From Nostoc sp. NMS7 (GTDB lineage: Bacteria > Cyanobacteriota > Cyanobacteriia > Cyanobacteriales > Nostocaceae): 32,028 nucleotides of DNA. The DNA is taken from positions 1-32,028 of the forward strand of contig NZ_JABXKJ010000203.1 in NCBI RefSeq assembly GCF_017115085.1, read 5' to 3'. The first letter of the stretch is position 1, and each line of letters opens with the position of its first letter. The notes beneath the pieces are model-generated. The model had not been told where the DNA came from. It searched no databases and saw nothing but the letters and a program-made list of their open reading frames with translations. Below are positions 1 through 10,037 of the stretch, piece by piece. Both the position numbers and the translations under genes were made by a program.

Positions 1-35
1 ATCATCACTATCAAATAGATATACTTTAATCTTCC

Positions 36-67
36 GCCCAAAATTTAACATATTTTGGGCTGTTTTT
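36..67 (+). terminator. Rho-independent terminator
   Basis: A perfect 9-bp stem (36-44 with 52-60, GCCCAAAAT/ATTTTGGGC) with a 7-nt loop is followed directly by a T-rich tract (TGTTTTTA). This is the classic intrinsic terminator layout for a plus-strand gene ending before the window. It also separates that gene from the small ORF that follows. Confidence 0.75.
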
Positions 68-113
68 ATCGGATTTCTCTTAACATTCAACACTTTTGGT
101 AATTTCTAAAATT

Positions 114-416
114 ATGCAAAAGGATGAAGTTGGTAAAGCTGTATATACAAATAAACTAAAGATTGTATTAAATTCTAAAGACTTAAATGAATTTAAGAGA
201 ATAATAACTGATATCCTCAGAAACAACATTATTGTAGATTTAAACTACTTTTTGAAAGACGAAAAAAATTCTACTTTTGATTATAAAAAACTATCTAAAA
301 ACACAACTGAGTTGCAACGTTTGTGCATGGAACTCTTAAAAGATTATGAAAAAGACCTGAAACGGGCAAAAGCAAAAAGTATATCTGAGGAGTGGAAAGC
401 CTTTAAAAAGCAGTAA
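114..416 (+). CDS. Hypothetical AT-rich small protein
   Basis: I do not recognise this protein. From the ATG at 114 it encodes 100 aa; a TTG at 96 would add six residues. It is lysine-rich, predicted mostly helical, and has no signal peptide or membrane segment. It is clearly more AT-rich than the genes that follow, which suggests a different origin or recent acquisition. No convincing ribosome binding site precedes either start. Its last ~70 bp overlap the 3' end of the convergent PIN-toxin gene, so the two reading frames share DNA here. It could be the residue of a larger gene or a small accessory gene. Confidence 0.45.
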   Translation: MQKDEVGKAVYTNKLKIVLNSKDLNEFKRIITDILRNNIIVDLNYFLKDEKNSTFDYKKLSKNTTELQRLCMELLKDYEKDLKRAKAKSISEEWKAFKKQ

Positions 417-829
417 ACTTGCTGAATCCTGGCGAAGTCGCTGTCAGGAGATACAAGAGTAATATTATGATAAATTGATGTTGTGGCGATCCATAAATCA
501 TTATCATCAAAACCGAGATCCTGAATGCGGGTACTGCGGCCTTTGTTTTTTTCTTTTGGGGCAAATTGACGAAAAATGCGGTTCTTCAGTTGACTGTATA
601 TCTCAGCTATTTCTTTGTTGATCAGATAGATATCAATCTCTGTCAGGAATGCTTGAACCACTTGTAAGTTCATCTCTCGACGCTCTGATTTTTCCGTCAT
701 GTAGAGCAACTCACCATAGCTAATTATGCTAATCCCAAAAGGAGCTTGAGCATAGCTTTGAGCAGTTGCGACAACTTGAGGATTGTTGTTAATGAGATAA
801 CTACAGTGATTCGTATCCAGCAAATACAT
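344..829 (-). CDS. PIN-domain ribonuclease toxin (VapC-like), C terminus altered
   Basis: A PIN-domain toxin of the VapC type, expected to be an Mg-dependent RNase. The acidic residues of the active site are visible: D5 in MYLLDTN, E40 in ISYGE, D111 in NDLWIATT, and D129/D131 in the SPDSDF motif. The start ATG lies 11 bp after the stop of the upstream antitoxin gene, the usual antitoxin-toxin order. In this family the chain normally ends about ten residues after SDFARIQQV, often with an ENW-like end. Here the frame instead reads through 23 unrelated residues encoded by DNA that overlaps the convergent ORF at 114-416. The catalytic core is intact but the tail is not native-looking, so activity is uncertain. 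Confidence 0.75.
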   Translation of the reverse strand: MYLLDTNHCSYLINNNPQVVATAQSYAQAPFGISIISYGELLYMTEKSERREMNLQVVQAFLTEIDIYLINKEIAEIYSQLKNRIFRQFAPKEKNKGRSTRIQDLGFDDNDLWIATTSIYHNITLVSPDSDFARIQQVYCFLKAFHSSDILFAFARFRSFS

Positions 830-840
830 AAATTATTGGC

Positions 841-1251
841 TTAAAACTTCGCTTTTGAGCGGGTTGCATCAAGAAATGCTAGGCACTCCTCTAGATCGTC
901 TCCATGCCAAGTACCAGCAAATTTGAGCAAATCTTGACCTGTAGAACCTCGTCGGATCACAGATTGAGAACGATCGCCACGTTGTTTTATTTCAGCGATC
1001 TTAGCGGCAAAATCTTCAGGTGGTTGTGCTAGGGTTTCATCCTCCAGAGGATAATTGGGCGGAGTGTGTGCTTGCTCTAAAGATGCCAGAATCGAAGCTC
1101 CAGTGGAAGGTGATTTGGTCACTTCTGATGGAGATAGAACTGTTTTCTGAAAACCAAGAAATGCTAGATATTGCTCAACCTGAGTCAGTTGGTCATCTGG
1201 AAGTTGAGCAATCTGTTGTTGAAGTTGGCGGCGGCGGTCAAGCATAGTCAT
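841..1251 (-). CDS. Antitoxin partner of the PIN toxin
   Basis: This 136-aa protein sits immediately upstream of the PIN toxin and is co-oriented, so it is probably its cognate antitoxin. The N terminus (residues 1-35, QLPDDQLTQVEQYLAFL) resembles the short helical segment found in DUF2281-type antitoxins. The C terminus (LLKFAGTWHGDDLEECLAFL followed by DATRSKAKF) matches the toxin-binding tail I know from cyanobacterial PIN partners. A proline- and serine-rich linker joins the two. The start at 1251 is supported by GAGG six bases upstream of the ATG. I infer binding to toxin and operator from gene order. Confidence 0.7.
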   Translation of the reverse strand: MTMLDRRRQLQQQIAQLPDDQLTQVEQYLAFLGFQKTVLSPSEVTKSPSTGASILASLEQAHTPPNYPLEDETLAQPPEDFAAKIAEIKQRGDRSQSVIRRGSTGQDLLKFAGTWHGDDLEECLAFLDATRSKAKF

Positions 1252-1397
1252 CGGACACCTCGCAGGAACAACTGAACTTTCATTTTACTCGATTGATACA
1301 GTAGCAATGGTTTTAACGATCGCACTATAAAAGTCAAAAAGCTTGAACAAAGAACGATCGCACTCCACCAAATACAACACTAGTTGTACCTCCAAAT

Positions 1398-3173
1398 TTA
1401 TCGAACGCTCTTAAACCACTCAGTAATTCCCTGAGCGATCGCATTTGCCGTTTTCTTCTGTACCTCTGGGTTCACTATCTGCTCAAATTCATCGGGATTG
1501 CTCATAAAACCCAATTCCAGTAACACCGATGGCGCAGCAGTCGGACGTGTAAGCGCTAGGTTATCCCAAAACACACCATAAGAAGGTCTACCGAGTTTTT
1601 TGACTACATAATTCTGTAAAAATATTGAGAGGTTATGAGCTTGGGGTTGATACCAAAAAGCGGCGAATCCCTTAATTTTTTCGGCATCGCCATCATCGGG
1701 TAGAGAATTATGATGGATGGAAATAGCGATCGCCGGTTCTTCTTGACTGATAATTGCCTGACGTTCTACTAGAGAAAGTTCGCGATCGTCCTCCCGCGTC
1801 ATCACCACCGTTGCTCCTCGCTTCACCAATTCGTCGCGCAGCAACTTAGATACCACCAAATTCACATCTTTTTCTAAATATCCAGTTGGGCCACTGGCAC
1901 CAGTTTCTTTACCGCCATGCCCTGGATCTAGTACAATCTTGAAATTAGCTAAAGGCTTGCGTTTTGTGTTGGCGATTTGAGGCGGATGACGCAAAGCCAA
2001 AACCAGGGTTGTACCGTCGTATCTCAGCTTATATCCCCACTGTTGAGCTTTTTTGAGGTTAAAGGTGTATTTTACTTGTCCTGGGGCTTCCTGTTGCCAA
2101 TCTAGGCGAGAAATTAGGGGGTCATCATCCAGGCGAATAATGTCGGTTTGAGCAGTGGTATTGTAGAGAGTGAGAGCGATCGCTTGCTCACTTTGTTGTA
2201 CACTCACAGGCACGGGAACTTGCAAGGGGAAAACTATCTCTGTCGCACCAGGGAGTTGACGGTATCCGACACTGCGAATTATTGTCTGTGGCTCAATTGC
2301 ACCAGGTAAAATGCGCGTTTCTTTACTATTAATCCAAGCGCCATAGTCTAGGCGCAACCATTCACCTTCCCTACCTGTAACTGTTGCGCGTGTGCCTTTG
2401 GGCAGTGGTGTGAGTCGAGAATAATCGCTGTTTGGGCCAGTACGAGCAACGCCTGCGTCTGCCATAATCTCAGCAACTGGCAATTCTGCTCTTGAGAGGA
2501 TTTGAATTTTACCAGATCCTAGCTGAGTTATTGTCTTGTCATTGAGCGTCAATTGAAACTGAGGTTGCCCCAGATCGGCGGCTGCTGCTACTGTGGTGCA
2601 ACCTTGATAATTGCCTACGCCAGACTGGGCATAAGGCTGATTTTGCCCGGTTAGAATTGCCAAATTACTTGGTAGTTGTGCTTGTTGAAGTTGGGGTAAA
2701 AGGGCAATAGTTTGATTAGCCAATTTAACAGAGACATTGGCCTTAGGGGGTGCGACCCCTTGAGGAAGTTTCGCTAAGGCGCTAAAACAAATTAGTTCTC
2801 CTGGTAGTCTGGCAATGTCAGCAGCAGGAGTCAGGGAATCTTTAGCAAAGCCTAACCCCTGTGGTAGTTCAGGGCTAGTGGTAAGCCTTGTCACTTTAAT
2901 CTGGAGTTCTTGATTGTCGTGACGTACAGTAAAAAGATTCTCCCCCAACTGCAAGGGGAAACTAGGGGAAAAATGACCAGCTTTGCTGCGGGTAATTGGC
3001 TTACTATTGATCAAAACCTGACCATCTGGTGGTGCAGTGCCCAGAAAGAAGATTTTTTCGGCACTTGTCTGGTAGTTTGTCTGGGGAAAAATGACTATAA
3101 GAGATGGCTGTGCTAATGCGATCGAGGAGGAGAGAATAAAGCCTAATATTACTAATCCTAAAAGGTTTTTCAC
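1398..3173 (-). CDS. N-acetylmuramoyl-L-alanine amidase (AmiC-like, Amidase_3)
   Basis: A periplasmic amidase that cuts the lactyl-peptide bond of peptidoglycan, used in cell separation and, in filamentous cyanobacteria, septal wall drilling. A Sec signal peptide covers residues 1-22 (cleavage near IALA-Q). The middle holds an SH3-like stretch (about 240-292, EGEWLRLDYGAWI) and an AMIN-like beta-rich region. The C-terminal ~180 residues are the Amidase_3 catalytic domain, with zinc ligands and catalytic residues in LDPGHGG, the E of GYLEKDVN, the H of SIHHNS and the E of LLELGFMSN. It starts with GTG and has no strong ribosome binding site. It is transcribed divergently from pyrG over 84 bp. 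The 591-aa length fits the cyanobacterial family. Confidence 0.9.
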   Translation of the reverse strand: MKNLLGLVILGFILSSSIALAQPSLIVIFPQTNYQTSAEKIFFLGTAPPDGQVLINSKPITRSKAGHFSPSFPLQLGENLFTVRHDNQELQIKVTRLTTSPELPQGLGFAKDSLTPAADIARLPGELICFSALAKLPQGVAPPKANVSVKLANQTIALLPQLQQAQLPSNLAILTGQNQPYAQSGVGNYQGCTTVAAAADLGQPQFQLTLNDKTITQLGSGKIQILSRAELPVAEIMADAGVARTGPNSDYSRLTPLPKGTRATVTGREGEWLRLDYGAWINSKETRILPGAIEPQTIIRSVGYRQLPGATEIVFPLQVPVPVSVQQSEQAIALTLYNTTAQTDIIRLDDDPLISRLDWQQEAPGQVKYTFNLKKAQQWGYKLRYDGTTLVLALRHPPQIANTKRKPLANFKIVLDPGHGGKETGASGPTGYLEKDVNLVVSKLLRDELVKRGATVVMTREDDRELSLVERQAIISQEEPAIAISIHHNSLPDDGDAEKIKGFAAFWYQPQAHNLSIFLQNYVVKKLGRPSYGVFWDNLALTRPTAAPSVLLELGFMSNPDEFEQIVNPEVQKKTANAIAQGITEWFKSVR

Positions 3174-3233
3174 TGCAAATCACAGAAAATTACACCACAA
3201 TAACTGTGGCACAATGACGGGATGTATTTTTAG

Positions 3234-4895
<1,662 letters not shown>

Positions 4896-4996
4896 AAATT
4901 CATAATTGATAATTAATTGCAACATTAACTTCAGGCTTTAGCAGATTTGAACATCCAGGGTGCATCATTCGTAAATTTCGGACTTGAGGAGATGTT

Positions 4997-5419
4997 GTGG
5001 CGTACTGGGTGAAAATCCTTTACGAGAGGAGAGAATATGTAGTGAATTTTGAGCGTGTCCATGCTTTTTGTTATGAAGTGAATGGCAGGGTTACTTTTTG
5101 GTTGCCCGATAGTACCCTTCCAATAGTGATTAACCCGCAAACTAACTTAGAAGATTATCAAAAGATTCTCGATTATTTAGAATGTGTGACGGCGTTGGAA
5201 TTAGATCACGCCCACTGGGTGAAAATTATTTACGAAAAAAATGAATATGTAATTAATCTCAACTGCATCAGTTCCTTTTGTCATGAACCAAACGGCAGGA
5301 TAACTTTTTGGTTGCCAGATGGCACTATCCCCATCATCATCAACCCTGTGAGTAATCCTGAATCATATCAAAAAGTGGTGCAATACGTTAAGAAAGCAAC
5401 AGGATATTCTTTTTCTTAG
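4997..5419 (+). CDS. Hypothetical protein made of two ~70-aa repeats
   Basis: I cannot name this 140-aa protein. It is an internal tandem duplication: residues ~3-62 and ~74-134 align closely, each with the pattern WVKI-YE--EYV-N, FC-E-NGR-TFWLPD-T-PI-INP and a final ESYQK/EDYQK helix. The residue pattern suggests a small beta-rich module. There is no signal peptide or membrane segment. The GTG start at 4997 is supported by GAGGAG at 4986-4991; an ATG at 4992 is in another frame. It follows pyrG after ~100 bp but need not be co-transcribed. Confidence 0.75.
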   Translation: MAYWVKILYERREYVVNFERVHAFCYEVNGRVTFWLPDSTLPIVINPQTNLEDYQKILDYLECVTALELDHAHWVKIIYEKNEYVINLNCISSFCHEPNGRITFWLPDGTIPIIINPVSNPESYQKVVQYVKKATGYSFS

Positions 5420-5592
5420 TATTAAGTACTTCCAAAAAAAAATATCTTAAAATTAAAAAGCAGATATTAAGGGGATGCCAGCCAATGTTTGAGACTGGCT
5501 CAAATCAAAAGTTGGTAAGGCTTGTGGAAAACTTTTTGATTGATGCAATTGGTTGCCAAAGAGGGATTGTGAAAAAAATAATTGCTCATTGC

Positions 5593-6822
5593 TTACTTGA
5601 CAATTAATGCTACTTTCTGAGTAGAGGCGTAATTTGGCAACACTTGATTCAATTTTGCTTGATTGAGATGCAGATGATCTGACAACACGGCAGAGATAAC
5701 ATCCCGAAAATCACTGGTAATAGCCAAGTCCCTACCTTGGTAAAGTTCGGCTGTAGATAGACCAGGCCATTCACCGTAAACTTTACCACCGCGAATTTTA
5801 CCGCCCAAAACCCACATAACATTCCCATGACCGTGGTCAGTACCACCGTTATCATTTTGTTTGACTGTACGACCAAACTCGGACATCACCACAATTGTCG
5901 TATTCTGGTAAACGCTCCCCAAACCGTTGACCAAAGTTGCCAAACCTGAACCCAATTTTTTTAGGTTCCTAGCTAACTGTCCTTGAGTGCTACCTTGATT
6001 GACATGGGTATCCCAACCCCCCAAAGCCATAAACCCTAACTCAATTCTGGGGTCTAGGACCATTAGTTGCGCCAATCGTTGGGCATCGCTGGCGAAGCCA
6101 TCAGGTAAAGGCGCACCATTATTCGCCAAATTCATTTCACTATCGAGGTCATTCATGATCGCTTGATGCGCCATCCGTCCTTGGCGATAGGTCTGACTTA
6201 GGGCATCATTACCGCCATAAAGTTGATCAAATGCTGCTGCTAATTGAGGACGATCTATTGGCAATCTGCTAGCGTTTCTCCCTGATGCTATGTTAGCTAC
6301 AGGCATCCGACCAGAAAAAATCCAGGGTGTTGTTTCTCCGACACTTACTGCTTGGATAGGTGTTTTTTGAGAAATTACCCCTAGTAAACGATTCATCCAA
6401 CCATCCTGAGTATGTTTGTCACCAGGAGTAGCGTTTTCCATATATTGTTGAGCATCAAAGTGAGAACGAGTTGGATCGGGGGAACCACAAGCATGAACAA
6501 ATGCCAGACTATTCTCCTTCCAGAAGGGCATCAGAGGAACTAATGCTGGATGCAACCCAAAGCGCCCATCTAAATCTAAAACTCCCCCTTCCTTCCCTGG
6601 TTGGGGAATAGCAATTTGCGGTCGGGCTTGATAGTAAGCTGTTTCTGAGTAAGGAACTACAACGTTTAAACCATCTACCGCCCCCCGGAGGAAGATTACA
6701 ATCAAGCGCTGGCGATCGCTGTTAGAAATAGCTGATCTAGCTACAATAGTATTGCTACCTATGGCTGTGATTGCGGCAGTTGAAAAAATTCCACTTTGGA
6801 TGAGAAAATTACGTCTTTTCAT
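5593..6822 (-). CDS. DUF1501 family protein with Tat-type signal
   Basis: A 409-aa DUF1501 protein, a family related in fold to alkaline phosphatase/sulfatase enzymes but without an assigned reaction. The N terminus MKRRNFLIQSG followed by an Ala/Ile-rich stretch is a twin-arginine signal, so export in folded form is likely. Family features include FLRGAVDGLNVVVPY, the SPDPTRSHFDAQQ block, GWDTHVNQG, the SEFGRT motif and GGTDHGHGN, which may bind metal. It lies downstream of a DUF1800 gene on the same strand, a pairing seen in many bacteria. The 221-bp gap between them holds a palindromic repeat, so it may be transcribed separately from the upstream ECF operon. Confidence 0.88.
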   Translation of the reverse strand: MKRRNFLIQSGIFSTAAITAIGSNTIVARSAISNSDRQRLIVIFLRGAVDGLNVVVPYSETAYYQARPQIAIPQPGKEGGVLDLDGRFGLHPALVPLMPFWKENSLAFVHACGSPDPTRSHFDAQQYMENATPGDKHTQDGWMNRLLGVISQKTPIQAVSVGETTPWIFSGRMPVANIASGRNASRLPIDRPQLAAAFDQLYGGNDALSQTYRQGRMAHQAIMNDLDSEMNLANNGAPLPDGFASDAQRLAQLMVLDPRIELGFMALGGWDTHVNQGSTQGQLARNLKKLGSGLATLVNGLGSVYQNTTIVVMSEFGRTVKQNDNGGTDHGHGNVMWVLGGKIRGGKVYGEWPGLSTAELYQGRDLAITSDFRDVISAVLSDHLHLNQAKLNQVLPNYASTQKVALIVK

Positions 6823-6930
6823 CTTTAAAAGTACTTAATTATGACTGTTTTCAATTCGGTAGAATACAAGTTATCTGGGCGCTAAAAGGGCATATTGCAT
6901 CCTAGTTGCTATAGCTGAGGCACAAGAACC

Positions 6931-6965
6931 CCACCCCCAACCCCCTCCCCGCAAGCGAGGAGGGG
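6931..6965. repeat. C-rich heptad-like repeat with GC hairpin
   Basis: C-rich units (CCCCACC, CCCAACC, CCCTCCC) run into an imperfect inverted repeat: 6942-6952 against 6955-6965, 10 of 11 pairs, with a very short loop. This resembles the dispersed palindromic repeats common in Nostoc genomes. It lies in the gap between the DUF1800 and DUF1501 genes and could affect the shared transcript. Confidence 0.6.
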
Positions 6966-7043
6966 ACTATGATGTACCTAAATATTGATTAGGAAAAGAA
7001 AACGCTATATATTCAGTTATGAGTTGGGTTTTGTAACTGACAA

Positions 7044-8597
7044 CTAACGACGCATAAATTCTGGACTGCCCAAAATTAAAGCACTACGGATTTGAGAGTC
7101 ACTAGAGGCGATCGCCTTTTGGGTTTTCACTGAAAAAGAATTGCCCAATGTATTGGTTAGTTGCCAAGCATCTACAGGAATTCTGGGAGACTTTTGTAAA
7201 GGTATTTGCTCAGTGCCGATTTTGCCTTGTCCCAGTGGACTCTCCCCCGTTTCCATATTTGTTGGGATGGTTGATAAGGGTAAATTTCCATTGGCGATCG
7301 CTGTCGCAAAGCTGAGACGGCGGTTCATCGCATCAGGATTTAACCACACATCTGCTGTATTTTTGTAACCGTCTGGAGTTTGGCAACGGTATAGAGGCAT
7401 TGCCAACTGTTGCAGCAGGTTGGAGATTGGTCTTGTGTTATTTACTTCCATACCTGTAGCCCGCACCGCCGAGATCGCGTATTGAAGTGGTGTTTTAAAC
7501 TTGGCATTAAAGTTTTTTGCATCCCAGAATTCCCGGCTGTGGAATAGGGTGTTGAGAACCTCACGAATATTGCCATCAGTGGCAAGATAACGTTGTGTGA
7601 GATTGTTTACCAGAGAATTGGGGGGGCGATCGCTGACAAAATACTGAGCTATCTGATAGCTGATGTGACGTGCAGTCGCCGGACTCCGAGCCAAAATATC
7701 TAGAGCTTCCTCCCCTTCGGTTTTACCACCACCTCTAATTGTGTGTCCCAGGAAAACTTTATCGCTAAAATCATGACGCTTCGGGTTAAAATAAAACCCG
7801 AAATTATTATCTGTCTGCTGACCGGGACGACTGAAACCCCAACCACTCAAAATCCGCGCCAGAGCAATTACATCTTGCTGAGTATAACCTCCATCTACGC
7901 CGAGAGTGTGTAACTCCATCAGTTCACGAGCATAGTTTTCATTCAAACCTCGGACATTACCCTGAGCATCGGGGCGGCTGTCAGCCCGATTTTGGAAGTT
8001 GTCTAGATAATACTGCATAGCTGGATGATGAGCTGTTGCCCCTAACAGGTCACGAAAGCGACCCAAAGCGTAAGGTCGAATCGCCTGTTGTTCATAAGCT
8101 CCCACCCAAAGGCGATCGCGTCCTTTAGCAGCATCCACATTAAAATGGTTATACCAAAAGTCCACCATCACTTCCTGGAGTTGTCGAGGACTGCTAGTTG
8201 CCTCTAATAACCGTGCTTGGACTGCCTGATCTAGCACCTGTTTAGCCCACTTATTGGCAGCTTTTCTTTCTTCAAGGCTTGCTTTTTGTCCTGGAAGATG
8301 AGTTGTGCCATGTTCTGAGAGTTCCACTGGATTCAAGTGGAGAGTATCTAGCTGGTTTAGTTGGTTGGTGAGACTTTGTGGTTCGGGAATGGAGTCAGGT
8401 GAGAGTTGCTCTTGAATGTATCGCTCTACACCCATAGATTCCACTCTTTGCACATCTCCGGGGCGAGGGCCAAAGCTGAGGCGATTAATTATATGTAATA
8501 CTTTTGGCTCAATAGGTGTGGAGGCTGCATAACTGGGGTCAATTCCCCCCAGCAAGATAAACAGCAACAACACCCAATATTTAGGCTTGACACTCAT
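7044..8597 (-). CDS. DUF1800 family exported protein
   Basis: DUF1800 proteins are large helical proteins of unknown function that often sit beside DUF1501 genes. From the ATG at 8597 the product has 517 aa and begins with a signal peptide (MSVKPKYWVLLLFILLGG, cleavage near SYA-A). Family landmarks are HIINRLSFGPRPGDV, VDFWYNHFNV, NENYARELMELHTLGVDGGYTQ, DVIALARILSGW and the late NPDAMNRR block. An earlier in-frame ATG at 8666 lies inside the preceding gene and places a non-signal-like stretch in front, so I reject it. The start lies 4 bp after the stop of the Spy-like gene, indicating translation from one transcript with the sigma/anti-sigma genes. Confidence 0.9.
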   Translation of the reverse strand: MSVKPKYWVLLLFILLGGIDPSYAASTPIEPKVLHIINRLSFGPRPGDVQRVESMGVERYIQEQLSPDSIPEPQSLTNQLNQLDTLHLNPVELSEHGTTHLPGQKASLEERKAANKWAKQVLDQAVQARLLEATSSPRQLQEVMVDFWYNHFNVDAAKGRDRLWVGAYEQQAIRPYALGRFRDLLGATAHHPAMQYYLDNFQNRADSRPDAQGNVRGLNENYARELMELHTLGVDGGYTQQDVIALARILSGWGFSRPGQQTDNNFGFYFNPKRHDFSDKVFLGHTIRGGGKTEGEEALDILARSPATARHISYQIAQYFVSDRPPNSLVNNLTQRYLATDGNIREVLNTLFHSREFWDAKNFNAKFKTPLQYAISAVRATGMEVNNTRPISNLLQQLAMPLYRCQTPDGYKNTADVWLNPDAMNRRLSFATAIANGNLPLSTIPTNMETGESPLGQGKIGTEQIPLQKSPRIPVDAWQLTNTLGNSFSVKTQKAIASSDSQIRSALILGSPEFMRR

Positions 8598-8601
8598 AGA
8601 G

Positions 8602-9084
8602 TTAATTGTGTTGTGCTGCGGGTGGAGGATTTGGGCGAAGATTTTTCTTATACATGCGATCGGCAAATTTCAGCCGTTGTTCTGGGTTCAAGATTTCCCG
8701 AATCGCAAGGGTATTTTCAAACTGGACATCAGCAAGCTGCTGCTTTACAAGCTTGAGTTGGTTATATTTATCACGCACTTGCTCTTTACTAGCTGTCCCT
8801 GCTATCAGGTCATGTAATTCCTGTTGCCCTTGACGTATCACCTGTGATTTTTCGGCTATCTGCTGTTTAGATTGATTACGAATTTGCTTAATCTGTTGCA
8901 GTTGCTCGGATGTCAAATTCAAATCCTTGAGCCATCCCCCTGATTTACTACCATTTGTCCGAGGTACACTTGTGGGGGTTTGGGCAATAACTTGGCGTGA
9001 AAGTAAAGTTGGCTTGGACAGAGCAACAGTGCTACTCAGGGCGATCATTGCCACCGCCAAAATGGAAACACGACGCATTAACAT
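8602..9084 (-). CDS. Spy/CpxP-like periplasmic protein (LTxxQ type)
   Basis: A 160-aa exported helical protein resembling the Spy/CpxP/heavy-metal-sensor group, which act as periplasmic chaperones or stress sensors. It has a signal peptide (MRRVSILAVAMIALSSTVAL) and two copies of the LTxxQ-like signature, LNLTSEQLQQIKQIRNQ and LNPEQRLKF, separated by Gln- and Lys-rich helices. The start at 9084 is chosen because AGGAG lies nine bases upstream; a TTG at 9087 and a later ATG at 9078 are alternatives. It sits between the anti-sigma gene and the DUF1800 gene with gaps of 12 and 4 bp, so it is part of the ECF operon and may report or buffer envelope stress. Confidence 0.75.
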   Translation of the reverse strand: MLMRRVSILAVAMIALSSTVALSKPTLLSRQVIAQTPTSVPRTNGSKSGGWLKDLNLTSEQLQQIKQIRNQSKQQIAEKSQVIRQGQQELHDLIAGTASKEQVRDKYNQLKLVKQQLADVQFENTLAIREILNPEQRLKFADRMYKKNLRPNPPPAAQHN

Positions 9085-9096
9085 CAAAGCGATCTC

Positions 9097-9444
9097 CTAT
9101 TCAGTATCTAAGTCTGTAAAATGCCATACATCACTTCCCAGATGTTCGCTACTGGCTGTAGCTTGCCAATTGCTTTCAATAAAAGTTTCCAATGAGGCAA
9201 GTTCAGCCGGACTCGGTTGAGCAGGTATCAAGGCACGGTAGCCAACTATCGCAGCTACTAATCCCGCAGCAAGAGCAGGCAGAACTAACCTCAGCCTAGA
9301 ATAATGGCGTAAGGGTGGTTGAGGCCAAGTTTTCACCTGTTGTAAAATTTGTTGTTCTAAATCAGGTGAGGCTGGCGGAACTTCTGGACAATGTTGGCAG
9401 AGAAAATTAATTAGGTCAGCATCATCATTGGGCAACTGAGTCAT
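9097..9444 (-). CDS. Putative membrane anti-sigma factor
   Basis: A 115-aa protein whose ATG overlaps the stop of the ECF sigma gene (ATGA at 9441-9444), the typical arrangement of sigma and anti-sigma genes. The N-terminal ~48 residues would be cytoplasmic and carry CQHC, but not the complete H-x3-C-x2-C zinc anti-sigma signature. One transmembrane helix follows (about 50-68, LVLPALAAGLVAAIVGY), then a ~47-residue periplasmic tail. The role is inferred from position and topology rather than from clear sequence similarity. Its TAG stop lies just before the AGGAG of the next gene, so translation is probably coupled. Confidence 0.7.
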   Translation of the reverse strand: MTQLPNDDADLINFLCQHCPEVPPASPDLEQQILQQVKTWPQPPLRHYSRLRLVLPALAAGLVAAIVGYRALIPAQPSPAELASLETFIESNWQATASSEHLGSDVWHFTDLDTE

Positions 9445-10037
9445 AGCTGTACTCCTTGGTTTTGGAGAAATTTACGCATGGCAGCACGAGCATGGAATAG
9501 GCGTGACTTGACTGTTCCTAGAGGAATGTCCAGGATTTTTGCTACCTCTTTTTGAGGTACTTCTTCCAAATCATGCAAAACCAATATCGTGCGATGGTCA
9601 AAACTTAGGTTTGCTAGTCCCCGTTGCACAAGGTCTTGATAATGCATATTCATTAACTCTGGGGCTGACTGTTGGGTAGGAGTTTTTTCACTCAGAATCT
9701 GTAATTGAGTTCGCCTTTGAACATCTGCCTGTCGCTGGTCATAAGCCGCATTCCAAGCGATTCGGTACAGCCAGGTAGAGAATTTTGCTGTTTGGCGAAA
9801 CTTGGGCAATCCTTTCCACGCTTGCAGAAACACTTCCTGCACTACATCGTCGAGAGAGGCTGGAGTGCATAGTTTATAAAGGATTGACCTGACTCTTTGC
9901 TGATGGCGTCGGTAAAGCTGACCGTAACTTTGGGTATTACCCCGCAGGCACTGCTGTACTAGATAACTGTCAGATTCGCTTTCTGATTCGCTAATGGATT
10001 GATTTGCTTTATTAACCTTGGCTGGCACAACTAACAC
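9441..10037 (-). CDS. ECF (group 4) RNA polymerase sigma factor
   Basis: A 198-aa extracytoplasmic-function sigma factor. Region 2 is seen in YGQLYRRHQQRVRSILYKL and DDVVQEVFLQAWKGLPKF, followed by the FSTWLYRIAWNAAYD helix. Region 4 is LSFDHRTILVLHDLEEVPQK, then the helix-turn-helix VAKILDIPLGTVKSRLFHAR. No region 1 or 3 is present. The GTG at 10037 has GAGGAG 12 bases upstream; the Ser/Glu-rich N terminus (residues 1-24) is poorly conserved in this family, so the start could be later. It heads a tightly packed run with its probable anti-sigma factor, a Spy-like protein and a DUF1800 protein, suggesting an envelope-stress regulon expressed from its own operon. Confidence 0.93.
   Translation of the reverse strand: MLVVPAKVNKANQSISESESESDSYLVQQCLRGNTQSYGQLYRRHQQRVRSILYKLCTPASLDDVVQEVFLQAWKGLPKFRQTAKFSTWLYRIAWNAAYDQRQADVQRRTQLQILSEKTPTQQSAPELMNMHYQDLVQRGLANLSFDHRTILVLHDLEEVPQKEVAKILDIPLGTVKSRLFHARAAMRKFLQNQGVQL

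Noticed and set aside
8598..8666. Earlier ATG for the DUF1800 gene at 8666
   Set aside because: It lies within the upstream Spy-like gene and would put a non-signal sequence before a good signal peptide; the ATG at 8597 fits the spacing and the family.
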